DNA of 64,000 nt from Ekhidna lutea (GCF_900188325.1 NZ_FZPD01000003.1:648901-712900), one strand, 5' to 3'; shown: positions 24,954 to 33,910, counted from the first letter of the stretch. Notes: generated by a model from the sequence alone, not told the origin. A program made the numbers and translations.

Positions 24954-25624
24954 TTAGTGTTTTTATATCCTGTTTTCTCCAAAATCCTTAAAAATTTATC
25001 CCCAAATGGAAATTCATTTACAGATTCGGGCAAGTAGGTGTATGCTGCATTATCTTTAGATACCACCTTTCCAATCTTCGGTAATATCCAACGAAAATAA
25101 AAATTATATAATTGTTTGAATGGAAATACAGTCGGTTTCGAAAACTCGAGAATCACCGCTCTTCCACCAGGTCGAAGCACCCGATTCATTTCTGCTAGTC
25201 CTTTTTCCAGATTTTCAAAGTTTCTCACTCCAAAAGCAACGATCACCGCATCAAAGCTATTGTCTTCGAATTGCAGGTTTTCAGAATCCCCGGATTGCAT
25301 GTCGATGATATCTGCAATCCCTTTTTTCTTCATTTTCTCACGACCTACATTCAGCATGCCTTCAGAAATATCTACTCCCACGACCTTTTCAGGGTTGAGT
25401 TTTAAAGATTCAATGGCAAAATCACCAGTACCTGTTGCTATATCAAGTATGTGTTTGGGCTCAAGGTCTCGCAGCATTTTAATGGCTTTCTTACGCCATC
25501 TGATATCAATACCAAGGCTTAAAAAATGATTTAAAAAGTCGTACTTGCCCGAAATGCTATCAAACATTTCTGCCACCTGCTTCTTCTTCGCATCCGACTT
25601 ATCTTTGTAAGGAAGTACCGTCAT
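24902..25624 (-). CDS. ubiE: Demethylmenaquinone/ubiquinone biosynthesis C-methyltransferase
   Basis: Methylates demethylmenaquinone to menaquinone (menG role; Bacteroidota use menaquinone). A 240-residue class I methyltransferase with 'LDIATGTGDFAIESL' (SAM loop, about 62-76), 'GVDISEGMLNVGREKM' and 'VIVAFGVRNFENLEKGL', the latter a strong UbiE/COQ5 signature, and 'EFSKPTVFPFKQLYNFYFRWILP' (shown here in part: 'EFSKPTVFPFK'). First gene of a minus-strand group ubiE-porT-SDR. Confidence 0.93.
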   Translation of the reverse strand: MTVLPYKDKSDAKKKQVAEMFDSISGKYDFLNHFLSLGIDIRWRKKAIKMLRDLEPKHILDIATGTGDFAIESLKLNPEKVVGVDISEGMLNVGREKMKKKGIADIIDMQSGDSENLQFEDNSFDAVIVAFGVRNFENLEKGLAEMNRVLRPGGRAVILEFSKPTVFPFKQLYNFYFRWILPKIGKVVSKDNAAYTYLPESVNEFPFGDKFLRILEKTGYKNTKCKPLTLGISSIYVGEK

Positions 25625-25686
25625 AATTGCCGCAATATTAGTGGATTAAACCCTTGTACGGTTCAAATGTTATCAGTTTCTTCCTC

Positions 25687-26289
25687 ATGCAGATAAAATC
25701 AGCCGAATTTGTAATTAGTAGTCCTGATGTGTCAGGGTGTCCTCCTCCCGATAGGCCGGAATATGCTTTCATTGGCCGCTCCAACGTGGGAAAATCCAGC
25801 TTGATTAACCATATGACTAATCGTAAGAAGCTCGCAAAAACTTCATCTACGCCTGGAAAAACACAGTTGATTAATCATTTCTTGATTAATGAATCCTGGT
25901 ATTTGGTGGATCTTCCGGGTTATGGTTGGGCTCAAACATCAAAGACAAACAAAGCAGCCTGGAAAAAAATGATTCACTCTTATCTGGAACAACGCCAGAG
26001 TTTAGCATGTGTATTTGTGTTAGTAGACAGTAGGCATGAGCCACAAAAGATAGATTTAGAATTTATGGAATGGCTGGGGACAGAGGCTATTCCTTTTAGC
26101 ATAGTGTTTACTAAAGCAGATAAACTGGGAAAGACCCAAATCCAATCAAATGTGGCATTGTATAAAAAAATCATGAAAAAAACCTGGGAGGAGTTGCCTC
26201 CCACATTTATTACTTCTTCAGCAGATCGGGTTGGAGGAGAAGAAATATTGGAATTTATTGAACGAATTAATGCAGAGATAGTAGGATAG
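25687..26289 (+). CDS. engB: Ribosome biogenesis GTP-binding protein EngB/YsxC
   Basis: Small GTPase needed for late 50S assembly. A 200-residue TRAFAC GTPase with G1 '[13 protein letters not shown]' (about 34-46), G2 region '[12 protein letters not shown]', G3 '[10 protein letters not shown]', G4 '[10 protein letters not shown]' and G5 'TSSAD'. The start at 25687 (MQIKSAEFV) fits the family; an upstream start would add an unrelated hydrophobic leader. Divergent from ubiE and followed by a DUF5606 gene with its own promoter element. Confidence 0.93.
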   Translation: MQIKSAEFVISSPDVSGCPPPDRPEYAFIGRSNVGKSSLINHMTNRKKLAKTSSTPGKTQLINHFLINESWYLVDLPGYGWAQTSKTNKAAWKKMIHSYLEQRQSLACVFVLVDSRHEPQKIDLEFMEWLGTEAIPFSIVFTKADKLGKTQIQSNVALYKKIMKKTWEELPPTFITSSADRVGGEEILEFIERINAEIVG

Positions 26290-26291
26290 GA

Positions 26292-26299
26292 TATTTTTG
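26292..26299 (+). promoter_or_regulatory. TAnnTTTG -7 element of the DUF5606 gene
   Basis: TATTTTTG, exact match to the Bacteroidota -7 consensus, begins 3 bp after the engB stop and ends 19 nt before the ATG at 26319. Confidence 0.45.
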
Positions 26300-26318
26300 C
26301 GACCTCAAAAAATAACAT

Positions 26319-26783
26319 ATGGAATTCAGCGATATAGCATCGGTTTCTGGAAAAGGCACACTTTTCAATATTGTTCAACCAACTCGAACAGGGGTGATAC
26401 TCGAAAGCCTCGATGAGCATAAAAAGAAAATGGTGGCCACCATGCACAATAAGGTGAGCATACTTTCTGAGATCTCCATCTACACAACAGATGCGGAGGG
26501 AGCAGTGCCATTGGAAGATGTGATGAAAAAGATTCACAAGGAATTTGATGGTGATACCGATCTGGATAAAAACAGTAGTCCTGAAGAACTGAAAGCTTTC
26601 TTAAAGTTTGTTCTGCCAGACTATGATGAGAGCAGGGTTTATGTTTCTGACATCAAAAAAGTGGTTAGCTGGTATGATCAATTGGTGAAGCAAGCACCAG
26701 ATGTTCTGGCTGAGAAAAAGGAAGAAAAGAAAAAGGAAACTAAAAAGCCAGCAAAGAAGAAAGAAGAGGACAAGGGTGAGTGA
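26319..26783 (+). CDS. DUF5606 domain-containing protein
   Basis: A 154-residue protein confined to Bacteroidota. The conserved part (about 1-125) starts 'MEFSDIASVSGKGTLFNIV' and contains 'VILESLDEHKKKMVATMHNKV' and 'LKFVLPDYDESRVYVSDIKK'. The end is a Lys/Glu-rich low-complexity tail ('EKKEEKKKETKKPAKKK'), probably disordered and basic. It is sandwiched between engB and a thioesterase whose GTG start overlaps this gene's end by 8 bp. Function unknown; ribosome- or translation-related role is only guessed from engB proximity. Confidence 0.8.
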   Translation: MEFSDIASVSGKGTLFNIVQPTRTGVILESLDEHKKKMVATMHNKVSILSEISIYTTDAEGAVPLEDVMKKIHKEFDGDTDLDKNSSPEELKAFLKFVLPDYDESRVYVSDIKKVVSWYDQLVKQAPDVLAEKKEEKKKETKKPAKKKEEDKGE

Positions 26784-27228
26784 GGTAAAGTATAAATTTA
26801 GAGTTCGCTGGGCAGATTTGGATCCAAATGGACACATGCGTCATACGGCCTACAACGACTACTGTGCACAAGCCCGCTTGATGTACTTTGAGGAGATCAG
26901 TATGCCTTTTCAGAAACTACTGGAAATGAATGTAGGTCCAATACTTTTCAGAGAGGATACGAGATTTTTTAAGGAAATCCGAATGAATGAAGAGTTCGAG
27001 GTAGGGTTTACAATATCTAAACTTCGGAAAGACGGGTCTAAATGGTCATTTCGCCATAATATCTATACAAAAGATGGAGATCTTTCAGCAAAGATCGATG
27101 TTGATGGTGCATGGTTAGATATTGAAAAGCGTAGAACAACTGTACCTCCTGCTGAGTTAAGCGGCCTATTAAATGATGGGATAAAATCAGAAGATTTCGA
27201 GTGGATTCCCGATAAGGTTAAGGCTTAA
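26776..27228 (+). CDS. Acyl-CoA thioesterase, 4-hydroxybenzoyl-CoA thioesterase (hotdog) family
   Basis: A 150-residue hotdog-fold protein. 'FRVRWADLDPNGHMRHTAYNDY' (shown in part as 'RVRWADLDPNGHMRH') holds the conserved Asp and the Gly-His pair of the YbgC/4HBT family; 'ISKLRKDGSKWSFRHNIY' is the following strand pair. The GTG at 26776 is chosen as start because an upstream ATG (26701) would add a run of basic residues that is the other-frame reading of the DUF5606 tail. It overlaps DUF5606 by 8 bp and the converging SnoaL-like gene by 11 bp. Confidence 0.85.
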   Translation: MSEVKYKFRVRWADLDPNGHMRHTAYNDYCAQARLMYFEEISMPFQKLLEMNVGPILFREDTRFFKEIRMNEEFEVGFTISKLRKDGSKWSFRHNIYTKDGDLSAKIDVDGAWLDIEKRRTTVPPAELSGLLNDGIKSEDFEWIPDKVKA

Positions 27229-27694
27229 ATTCATCTGGCACTTCACAACCTGTTTTTCTTCTCGTATCCACCAGATGGAATATTTTCCAACCATCATCTC
27301 TTTTGATAAGGTGAAAAGCATCTACTCCGCAGTGGGAAAACTGATCATCGACGTAAAAAGCATAATCCACCCATACTGAAGCCAGGTTCCCGTCAATTTC
27401 TACTTTCTCATTCCAGATCGGCTCATTCCATACTTGCTCCTTTGGCTGGCCTACTGCATTAACAAATCGACTAAAATCTCCAATAGAAAGTTTTGATTCA
27501 CCTTCCTGATTTATAAAAGCTGTGAAAGTATTGGGTGCTTCGGTAAAGCATTGCTTGAGCAAGGTGCTGTCGCGGGTACGCATAGCTTCAAATACTTGAT
27601 TTATCACTTTCATTATGGTTTCTTTTTCATCACTTTGGGCGGAAGAAATAGCGGGAACCGTACAGATTAGAATAAATAATAATAGTTTTTTCAT
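27218..27694 (-). CDS. Exported SnoaL/NTF2-like protein
   Basis: A 158-residue protein with a signal peptide ('MKKLLLFILICTVPAISSAQ') and one NTF2-like cone: 'IMKVINQVFEAMRTRDSTLLKQCF' helix then strands ending 'GVDAFHLIKRDDGWKIFHLVDTRRK'. Members without extra motifs have unknown ligands. An ATG at 27709 is five residues upstream; 27694 fits the signal peptide better. Converges with the thioesterase gene (11-bp overlap). Confidence 0.78.
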   Translation of the reverse strand: MKKLLLFILICTVPAISSAQSDEKETIMKVINQVFEAMRTRDSTLLKQCFTEAPNTFTAFINQEGESKLSIGDFSRFVNAVGQPKEQVWNEPIWNEKVEIDGNLASVWVDYAFYVDDQFSHCGVDAFHLIKRDDGWKIFHLVDTRRKTGCEVPDEFKP

Positions 27695-27754
27695 GATTGT
27701 GTTTTTCAAAGTCTGAAAAATTCATTGATAATTGCCTTAATCAGCGCAAAGGAC

Positions 27755-28072
27755 ATGGATGAAGTTACACTAGCAAGACAGAGTTACCAACTGATTCACA
27801 AGGATTTAGGATTAGAGGATCAATTGGAATTTGGGGAGGGGGAAAATGAATTTGATCGGCTGGAGGAGTTCCTAACCAAACAAGTTAATCACCTATTGGA
27901 TCACGACCTCAACCGCCTTCTTAATGCGCTATATCGTATTGATATTCCTGAAAATCAAGTAAAAAGCCTTTTGCAAAACTCAAAGCAGGGCGAAATTGCG
28001 CCAAACATGGCAAAGGCAATTATCGAACGAGAAAAACAGAAAGTGATTACCCGGCAACAGTATCAGCCTTGA
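27755..28072 (+). CDS. Small helical protein of unknown function
   Basis: A 105-residue protein, all helical by composition. It contains '[35 protein letters not shown]' (parts: '[20 protein letters not shown]') and a basic C-terminus. Similar small proteins are found next to fbp in other Bacteroidota, as I recall, but no function is known. ATG at 27755 is chosen over a TTG at 27725. Its 3' end overlaps the converging fbp gene by 26 bp. Confidence 0.6.
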   Translation: MDEVTLARQSYQLIHKDLGLEDQLEFGEGENEFDRLEEFLTKQVNHLLDHDLNRLLNALYRIDIPENQVKSLLQNSKQGEIAPNMAKAIIEREKQKVITRQQYQP

Positions 28073-29054
28073 TAAAAGAGGTAGCATACTCCACCATCTC
28101 CGACGAGCCTATATACAATGGCGATCTCTGATGAAAGGTGGTTGGCTGAATGTCCAGAATTCGCTCTTTACCATTTGTAGCCACTCCACCTGATTGCTCT
28201 GCGATGAATGCAAGCGCATTACATTCATATAGAAGTCTCAGCTTACCATTTGGTGCTTTTTCAGTATTTGGATAAAGATAGATACCACCCTTCATCATAT
28301 TTCTATGAAAATCAGCTACCAATGATCCGATATATCGGGCGGTCATGCCTTTTTTCTTACAATCATCTACATATGCTCTCACCCATTCATCAAAAGCAAA
28401 GTAGTTACCCTCATTGATGGAGTAGATTTTTCCATCTTTTGGGCTTTTCATTTTATTGTGGGATAGAACAAATTCTCCAAGACTTGGCTCCAAAGTAAAC
28501 CCATGGACTCCACGACCAGTGGTGTAAACCAGCATAGTGGATGATCCGTAAAGAATGTATCCTGCTGCCACTTGCTCAGTGCCTTTTTGCAGCACATCTT
28601 CATCCTGAACAGGCCCACCGACTGGTGAAATTCGTTTGTAAATGGAGAAAATTGTTCCAATAGATACGTTTACGTCGATATTAGAACTGCCGTCAAGTGG
28701 ATCAATGGCTACAACATATCTGCAATTTGGGTTGAGGTGGATGATTTCCTGCTCTTCCTCAGAAACTACAGCACAAGTCATTCCTCCGTTTTTTAGTGCC
28801 CGAGTGAAACGAATATCTGCTACTACGTCAAGTTTTTGCTGATCTTCACCCTGTACGTTTTTCTCTCCAAAACCACCGGTGATGTCAAGTAAACCAGACT
28901 TGTTCACCTCTTTATTAATGATCTTTCCAGCAAGCGCGATATCCCTCAAAAGTTGAGATAGTTCACCAGTGGCTGAGGAAAATTCATCCTCTTTTTGTTT
29001 AATAAAGCGGTCTAAGGTTGTTCCTATCGGTAGCCCAAGCTTACTTTTGTTCAT
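28047..29054 (-). CDS. fbp: Class I fructose-1,6-bisphosphatase
   Basis: Gluconeogenic hydrolysis of fructose 1,6-bisphosphate. A 335-residue protein with the Li-sensitive phosphatase metal site '[24 protein letters not shown]' (shown in part as '[12 protein letters not shown]', about 115-126) and Glu residues in 'AVVSEEEQE' near 95; 'GGIYLYP' and '[19 protein letters not shown]' bind the substrate. Length and motif order match the bacterial class I enzyme. Divergent from the aspartate kinase gene. Confidence 0.95.
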   Translation of the reverse strand: MNKSKLGLPIGTTLDRFIKQKEDEFSSATGELSQLLRDIALAGKIINKEVNKSGLLDITGGFGEKNVQGEDQQKLDVVADIRFTRALKNGGMTCAVVSEEEQEIIHLNPNCRYVVAIDPLDGSSNIDVNVSIGTIFSIYKRISPVGGPVQDEDVLQKGTEQVAAGYILYGSSTMLVYTTGRGVHGFTLEPSLGEFVLSHNKMKSPKDGKIYSINEGNYFAFDEWVRAYVDDCKKKGMTARYIGSLVADFHRNMMKGGIYLYPNTEKAPNGKLRLLYECNALAFIAEQSGGVATNGKERILDIQPTTFHQRSPLYIGSSEMVEYATSFIKADTVAG

Positions 29055-29132
29055 GTGGGGTGTTAATTCAGAATTAAATTTTGCTTTTCAAACCACGAAA
29101 TTAATTCATTCACTAGTTATAACGTTTGCATT

Positions 29133-30371
29133 ATGCAGATTTTCAAGTTTGGTGGTGCATCTGTAAAGGATGCGCAAGGGGTCAAAAATTTGGCTGAAAT
29201 CGTTTCATCTCACGCTGCTGAAAGGGTGGTGGTGGTCGTGTCTGCAATGGGTAAGATTACCAATAAACTCGAGGAGCTAGTCAAGCAGGCCCATGGTGGA
29301 AAAGATTATTCAAAAGAACTTGAATGGGTAAAATCGTACCATCGGGGTGTAATTAAAGAGCTGGGAATCGAATTACCAGAGCGATATATTGGATTCGAAA
29401 AATCTTTGGAGAGTGCGCTTAAAGATCTGAGTGAGTGTGAACCAATGCTTGCTTATGATAAAGTGGTTCCCCATGGTGAGCTTATGTCTACATCCATTGT
29501 AGAAGCATATTTGAGTTCTAAAGTGAATAGTGTCTGGTATGATGCTCGATCTGTTATCAGAACGGACCAATACTTCACAGAAGCAAATGTTGACTGGGTA
29601 GTTACCGAAAAACAAATTATCCAGAACCTAAAGCCAATTGCGGAGGAAAGTGTTGTTGTTACACAAGGCTTTATTGGTTCTGATCTTGAAGGTAATTCTA
29701 CCACACTTGGGAGAGAAGGTTCCGATTATACTGGTGCTATTCTGGCTTACTGTCTCAATGCGGATGGTTTTACGGTATGGAAAGATGTCCCCGGGATTTT
29801 AAATGCAGATCCACGTATACTGGATGGAACAGAGCAGTATGAAAAACTGAGTTATCGTGAAGTCACTGAAATGACCTATTACGGGGCGCAGGTTATCCAC
29901 CCAAAGACGTTAAAACCGATTGCACAAAAAAGCATTCCGCTGATTGTGCGCTCGTTTCTGGATAAGGGCAAGCCGGGAACTACTATTGCTTCAGAAAATA
30001 CAACTAAAATGATTCCCTGCTTCATTTTTAAAGGCAATCAACTTTTGGTCACGGCGCAGGTAAAGGATCATAGCTTTATGGATGAGAAAAAATTGGGGTT
30101 AATCCTCCAGGTGCTTGATTTGCTGAACATCAAGATCAATTTGATGCAGAATTCGGCTTTGACATTTTCATTTTGTATTGACAACAAAGAGTTTAAATCA
30201 AAGCGAATCAAGGAACTGCTAAACCGCGATTTTATTTTGTCTTTTGATAGTCCATTGAACCTGGCTACAATTAAAAACTATACGCCGGATGCATTCAACA
30301 AATTGCCATGGAATCGTTCTGTGATTATGGAACAGAAAACTTCGAATAACTATCAGGTTTTGTATAGATGA
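29133..30371 (+). CDS. lysC: Aspartate kinase (monofunctional)
   Basis: Phosphorylates aspartate, first step to lysine, threonine, methionine and diaminopimelate. A 412-residue protein with 'MQIFKFGGASVKDAQG' (Lys-Phe-Gly-Gly catalytic motif), 'VVVSAMGKITNKL', 'TTLGREGSDYTGAILAYCLN' (amino-acid kinase phosphate loop, near 190) and 'KDVPGILNADPR'. C-terminal residues 300-400 would form the ACT regulatory part, although it is short. Not fused to homoserine dehydrogenase. The stop overlaps the following GNAT gene (ATGA). Confidence 0.9.
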   Translation: MQIFKFGGASVKDAQGVKNLAEIVSSHAAERVVVVVSAMGKITNKLEELVKQAHGGKDYSKELEWVKSYHRGVIKELGIELPERYIGFEKSLESALKDLSECEPMLAYDKVVPHGELMSTSIVEAYLSSKVNSVWYDARSVIRTDQYFTEANVDWVVTEKQIIQNLKPIAEESVVVTQGFIGSDLEGNSTTLGREGSDYTGAILAYCLNADGFTVWKDVPGILNADPRILDGTEQYEKLSYREVTEMTYYGAQVIHPKTLKPIAQKSIPLIVRSFLDKGKPGTTIASENTTKMIPCFIFKGNQLLVTAQVKDHSFMDEKKLGLILQVLDLLNIKINLMQNSALTFSFCIDNKEFKSKRIKELLNRDFILSFDSPLNLATIKNYTPDAFNKLPWNRSVIMEQKTSNNYQVLYR

Positions 30372-30838
30372 GTAGTCTGTTTTTCAGGAGAGCCGAAATA
30401 GTTGATATTCCAATACTTAATAAGATAAGTGTTCAATCTAAAAAGCATTGGGGCTATCCGGATGATTGGATTGCGCATTGGATGGATGATCTTCAATTAA
30501 GCGAAGATGACTTTAAGCAGCAGAGGATATTATTGATTGAAGTTGACAATGAAATCTCAGGATTTTGTTCAATCGTCAATTATAAAATGAGTTCTGAGAT
30601 TCTTCATCTTTGGCTACTGCCAAGATATATTGGGAGTGGTTATGGAACGAAATTACTTGAGCAGACAATTGATCAGTTGGTTCCTGAAAATAATGAAATA
30701 ATTGTGGAGGCGGACCCAAACGCTGAATCGTTCTATTTTAGACATGGGTTTGTAACAATAGATCAAAAAGCAAGCTATCCGCATGGGCGGTTTCTACCAG
30801 TCATGAAAAGGCTGGCCCGCTCAAACAAATCTGTTTAA
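30368..30838 (+). CDS. GNAT family N-acetyltransferase
   Basis: A 156-residue acetyltransferase with 'HLWLLPRYIGSGYGTKLLEQTI' (motif A, with G-S-G-Y-G) and the C-terminal 'VEADPNAESFYFRHGFVTI', where the conserved 'FY...G' strand-helix is seen. Start 'MSSLFFRRAEIVDIPILNKISVQSK' is typical (text shows 'MSSLFFRRAE'). It overlaps aspartate kinase by 4 bp, and its end overlaps the convergent fructosamine kinase gene by 18 bp. Substrate unknown. Confidence 0.88.
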   Translation: MSSLFFRRAEIVDIPILNKISVQSKKHWGYPDDWIAHWMDDLQLSEDDFKQQRILLIEVDNEISGFCSIVNYKMSSEILHLWLLPRYIGSGYGTKLLEQTIDQLVPENNEIIVEADPNAESFYFRHGFVTIDQKASYPHGRFLPVMKRLARSNKSV

Positions 30839-31678
30839 TGTTTGAATCACTCCTGAAAGGTACGAGCTCCCAAAAAGATTGACATGCACAAGAAGTGGGT
30901 ACAGGTTATGAATATCCACTCTTTGATCAAATCCTGGCTCAAGTGGGTATTCCTTTTCATAAAAATGATAGAATTCCTGGTCAAACCCGCCAAATAGTTG
31001 AGTGAAAGCCAATTCTGTTTCTCTATGCCCATAGTGGACCGCCGGATCGAAGATGGCAGCTTCACCAGATGAATTGATCATGAAATTCCCACTCCAAAGA
31101 TCACCATGTAATAATGCTGGAGGTTCTTCCGGGATCAATTGATCCAACTTTCCAAGAAGGATTTCAAACTGATTTCGAATAGGGTTTGATATCAGACCTT
31201 TATGAGATGCTAGTTTTAGTTGTGGGTTTATTCGTTCTACAGCGAAGAAATCGTACCAACTATTATGCGTCTTATTAGATTGAGGCAGGCTTCCTATGTA
31301 GTTATCGTGATCAAGCCCAAAGCGCGAGGAGGTTATTTTATGCTGTTTGGCGAGATTGGTGCCGAAAACTCTCCAGAAATCAGGAGTTTGTCGTCCTTTT
31401 TCAATCCATTCGGTAAGCAAATAGGATTTACTGCCCAATTGATCCTGAGCAATTACCTGAGGTGAAAAGACAGGAGAGAGATTATTAAGGATTTTTAGTC
31501 CTTCAGTTTCTGCCTGAAACATTTGCTTCAGCTCTGCCTTATTCCATTTCAGGAAATAAGAACTTTCCTTGGTGCTGATCTTTACAGCACTATTGATGCA
31601 ACCACCAGATACATGTGAAGTAGAAATGATTTCAGATAATAAGTGTTTTTGTATGACTTGCTCGAGGAAGTCATTCAT
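30821..31678 (-). CDS. Fructosamine kinase family protein
   Basis: A 285-residue protein of the FN3K family, small-molecule kinases that phosphorylate sugar adducts on protein lysines. Kinase-like fold: Lys in 'SSYFLKWNKAEL' (nucleotide), 'LLTEWIEKGR', catalytic 'PALLHGDLWSGNFMINSSG' (HGDLWxGN, about 190-205) and 'AAIFDPAVHYGHRETELA' (metal Asp). Its start overlaps the stop of the LMW phosphatase gene by 4 bp. This gene pair is known from other bacteria and has been linked to removal of early glycation products (kinase then phosphatase). Confidence 0.9.
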   Translation of the reverse strand: MNDFLEQVIQKHLLSEIISTSHVSGGCINSAVKISTKESSYFLKWNKAELKQMFQAETEGLKILNNLSPVFSPQVIAQDQLGSKSYLLTEWIEKGRQTPDFWRVFGTNLAKQHKITSSRFGLDHDNYIGSLPQSNKTHNSWYDFFAVERINPQLKLASHKGLISNPIRNQFEILLGKLDQLIPEEPPALLHGDLWSGNFMINSSGEAAIFDPAVHYGHRETELAFTQLFGGFDQEFYHFYEKEYPLEPGFDQRVDIHNLYPLLVHVNLFGSSYLSGVIQTLNRFV

Positions 31679-32145
31679 AAGTTATGCTTCTTTTTGAGGA
31701 AAGTTAAGAATTCTACCAATGACCTATCCAGAATCTGATACACGGTTTCAAATCCATTGGTGCCTCCGTAATAGGGATCCGGAACATCTTCACCTTTGCC
31801 ATATGGGTCAAAATCTCGCATTAGGAGAAGTTTTTCTGGATGCTCACCCATTTCAGCAATCATATTGCTTTGATTGGAGTGATCCATAGCCACCAGGTAA
31901 TCAAAGTCAGTTTGATGGTGTTTTTTGAATTGTTGACCTTTATGATTTACCGGAATCCCATGCTTTCCAGCTATTTCTATTGTTCTGGGATCAGGATTTT
32001 CTCCAACATGGTAGTTGCCAGTTCCGGCAGAGTCAGCCATTATTTTGTTGCTTAATCCTTCATTTTGAAGCTTTTTATTGAAAATTGCCTCGGCAAGAGG
32101 AGACCTGCAGATGTTACCTAAACAAACAAATAAAACTTTTATCAT
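31675..32145 (-). CDS. Low-molecular-weight protein-tyrosine-phosphatase family
   Basis: A 156-residue phosphatase. The P-loop C(x)5R is 'VCLGNICRSPLA' with Cys8 as nucleophile and Arg14; the general-acid Asp is in 'VPDPYYGG' near 125. LMW-PTP enzymes act on phosphotyrosine or, in some bacteria, on ribulosamine 5-phosphates; coupling with a fructosamine kinase favours the latter. First gene of the pair; upstream are an exact TAAATTTG promoter octamer and an 8-bp palindrome. Confidence 0.92.
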   Translation of the reverse strand: MIKVLFVCLGNICRSPLAEAIFNKKLQNEGLSNKIMADSAGTGNYHVGENPDPRTIEIAGKHGIPVNHKGQQFKKHHQTDFDYLVAMDHSNQSNMIAEMGEHPEKLLLMRDFDPYGKGEDVPDPYYGGTNGFETVYQILDRSLVEFLTFLKKKHNL

Positions 32146-32166
32146 AATGGGTGGTTACCTTTTTTG

Positions 32167-32187
32167 ATTAGATAGTATATATCTAAT
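32167..32187. promoter_or_regulatory. Palindrome ATTAGATA-N5-TATCTAAT in the phosphatase gene leader
   Basis: Perfect 8-bp arms separated by GTATA lie between the putative -7 element (32196-32203) and the ATG at 32145. The position suits an operator or a leader hairpin. Confidence 0.4.
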
Positions 32188-32195
32188 GCATAACA

Positions 32196-32203
32196 CAAAT
32201 TTA
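32196..32203 (-). promoter_or_regulatory. TAnnTTTG -7 element of the phosphatase/kinase pair
   Basis: TAAATTTG on the minus strand matches the Bacteroidota -7 consensus; the leader would be about 40-45 nt and would include the palindrome at 32167-32187. Confidence 0.45.
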
Positions 32204-32225
32204 TTCATACACCTGTTTGACAAGT

Positions 32226-32257
32226 AAAAAAGAAAGTCCCGTTTTTGACGGGACTTT
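32226..32257 (-). terminator. Rho-independent terminator of the DUF6588 gene
   Basis: Minus strand: AAAGTCCCG, loop, CGGGACTTT followed by TCTTTTTT. It lies 26-57 bp behind the stop of the DUF6588 gene. Confidence 0.8.
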
Positions 32258-32282
32258 TCTTTGTTTAGACGGTTCTTAGGTT

Positions 32283-33302
32283 CTATCTAATACTGAAACC
32301 AGCCCCAATTGTTAGAGTGTTGTATTTCTGAATTGCATAATCCGCATGTAGCGTTAAAATCAATAGCTTCAGCCTGAATCCAAGGTTTATTCTTGGTCCG
32401 GTAGATAAAAAGCTGAAATCGATTGGATCTGTAACAGTGCCAGCTTCTGTATCATAAGTGCCGAGCATGTTAAAGGTGGTTTTGGTATTTGCAATACCCA
32501 CGCCTCCAAAAACGGTCAGAATAGAAAGTTGTTTGGAAACTAAGCCCTGAAGCGTGAATCCATTCGTTTGAAATTGTGCAATTTGGTCAGGAGCATCTGC
32601 GTCAAGGAATAATTGTGTGGTCATTCTATTCCAGCCCACAAACCCGGATACATCTAAAGGAAGTTGCTTAAATCCAGGAACCCATTGCTTAAGATCGTGC
32701 ATTACACCGATACCAAACATTTCGAATGAATATTCATTTTCAGACTCGATTGCTGGAACTATTCGAATTTTCAAATCTGTGTTTTTCATGAGACCAATGC
32801 CAACCTGAATCATCCCGGAAGGAACCGCATTAAAAGGAATAGATTCTTCTAAACCTAGTCCGGTAGGAGTACTGATACTGTAGCTGTTGCCTTCTGGGTC
32901 AGTGTATTCCAGCATAGGAAGAAAATCTGCATTCAGATTTGGTCCAAAAAGTGTTGGAGTATCTCTAATCAAATTACCCTGGCTATCCGTAGGTCCGTTT
33001 GGATCTACTCGAAGTGATGTATAGTCTGAATCATTAAGTCTAAAAAATTCACCACTGGATGGCACCATTGCCAATGTGAATGTAGGCGTGATGTCAAAGC
33101 CAAAAAGTTTATGTGGCTTGGCGGTATTGTACCACCCACTATTGATCCCGTATCCGAAACCAAGGAATGCCGGCTCCAAATAATTCTCTAAAAGTGTATT
33201 TGCATCCTGAGCGCTCGCTTCAAGAAAATTCCCAAAATCAACCTGGCTTTTTCCAATGAAGGGTGATGCGATAATTGAAAGTATGATTAATATTTTTTTC
33301 AT
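32283..33302 (-). CDS. DUF6588 family outer-membrane protein
   Basis: A 339-residue exported protein, signal peptide at 1-19 ('MKKILIILSIIASPFIGKSQ'). The body is a beta-barrel-like alternation: 'PAFLGFGYGINSGWYNTAKPHKL' (shown in part 'FLGFGYGINSGWYNT'), 'MIQVGIGLMKNTDLKIRI' and a closing strand 'ALTIGAGFSIR'-like end in aromatic/positive residues. Typical for the Bacteroidota family DUF6588; role unknown, probably an outer-membrane barrel. Upstream (14 bp) is a lipoprotein gene in the same direction, likely co-transcribed. Confidence 0.75.
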   Translation of the reverse strand: MKKILIILSIIASPFIGKSQVDFGNFLEASAQDANTLLENYLEPAFLGFGYGINSGWYNTAKPHKLFGFDITPTFTLAMVPSSGEFFRLNDSDYTSLRVDPNGPTDSQGNLIRDTPTLFGPNLNADFLPMLEYTDPEGNSYSISTPTGLGLEESIPFNAVPSGMIQVGIGLMKNTDLKIRIVPAIESENEYSFEMFGIGVMHDLKQWVPGFKQLPLDVSGFVGWNRMTTQLFLDADAPDQIAQFQTNGFTLQGLVSKQLSILTVFGGVGIANTKTTFNMLGTYDTEAGTVTDPIDFSFLSTGPRINLGFRLKLLILTLHADYAIQKYNTLTIGAGFSIR

Positions 33303-33316
33303 TTCAGTGATGATTA

Positions 33317-33910
33317 TTAAAGGTTTCTAACCTTAAGTAAAACATTAAAGTATAGCTTGAAATCGAAATCTATTTCTCGAGAGTTGGGGTCAGCTGGTAC
33401 AGTGCCCAAGTCAAAAATCACTTCAGAATTAACGTCTGAACTATTACTAAGCTCTGAAATAATTGAATTACCAGCAGTTGAGGTCAAATTTATCTCTGTT
33501 TTAGCAACATTGGTAAGCATACCTCCAGTTGTTTCAATAGGAATTGTTGCAATTATGCCAGTGGAAGAAAGTATGTGTATTGTAAGTTCGTCAAGCGGCA
33601 GGTTTTCTTCTGAATCAATGCCTTCTATTTCATAAGACATTCCTATGAGTTCGATTGAGTTCCGATCGATTCCACCACCCGCAGAGCCAAGATCCCGTAG
33701 CGCATCATTAAATGCACTTACATCCCCAAGAGAATAGTTTATGCTTGTAGCATCCGGATCAACACTGATGACCGTTGCAGGGATTGTAATAGATATTGGT
33801 GCTGTCACCGGGGAATCAGCGGATACATTAAATCCAAATCCAGCCTCACCGCAGGAAAAAATGATAAGTGAAAGCAGACTTGCTGATAATAGTTTTCTTA
33901 AGTGTTTCAT
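33317..33910 (-). CDS. Lipoprotein of unknown function
   Basis: A 197-residue protein with a lipobox ('SLLSLIIFSCGE', Cys20), so likely attached to a membrane. The mature part is beta-rich and low in charge: 'VTAPISITIPATVISVDP', 'EIDFDFKLYFNVLLKVRNL'. It may be a membrane-surface adhesin-like or structural domain; no family recognised. Same strand and 14 bp upstream of the DUF6588 gene. Confidence 0.7.
   Translation of the reverse strand: MKHLRKLLSASLLSLIIFSCGEAGFGFNVSADSPVTAPISITIPATVISVDPDATSINYSLGDVSAFNDALRDLGSAGGGIDRNSIELIGMSYEIEGIDSEENLPLDELTIHILSSTGIIATIPIETTGGMLTNVAKTEINLTSTAGNSIISELSNSSDVNSEVIFDLGTVPADPNSREIDFDFKLYFNVLLKVRNL

Noticed and set aside
26701..26775. Upstream ATG start for the thioesterase gene
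   Set aside because: It would add a run of Lys/Arg that is only the other frame of the DUF5606 tail; the GTG at 26776 fits the family start.
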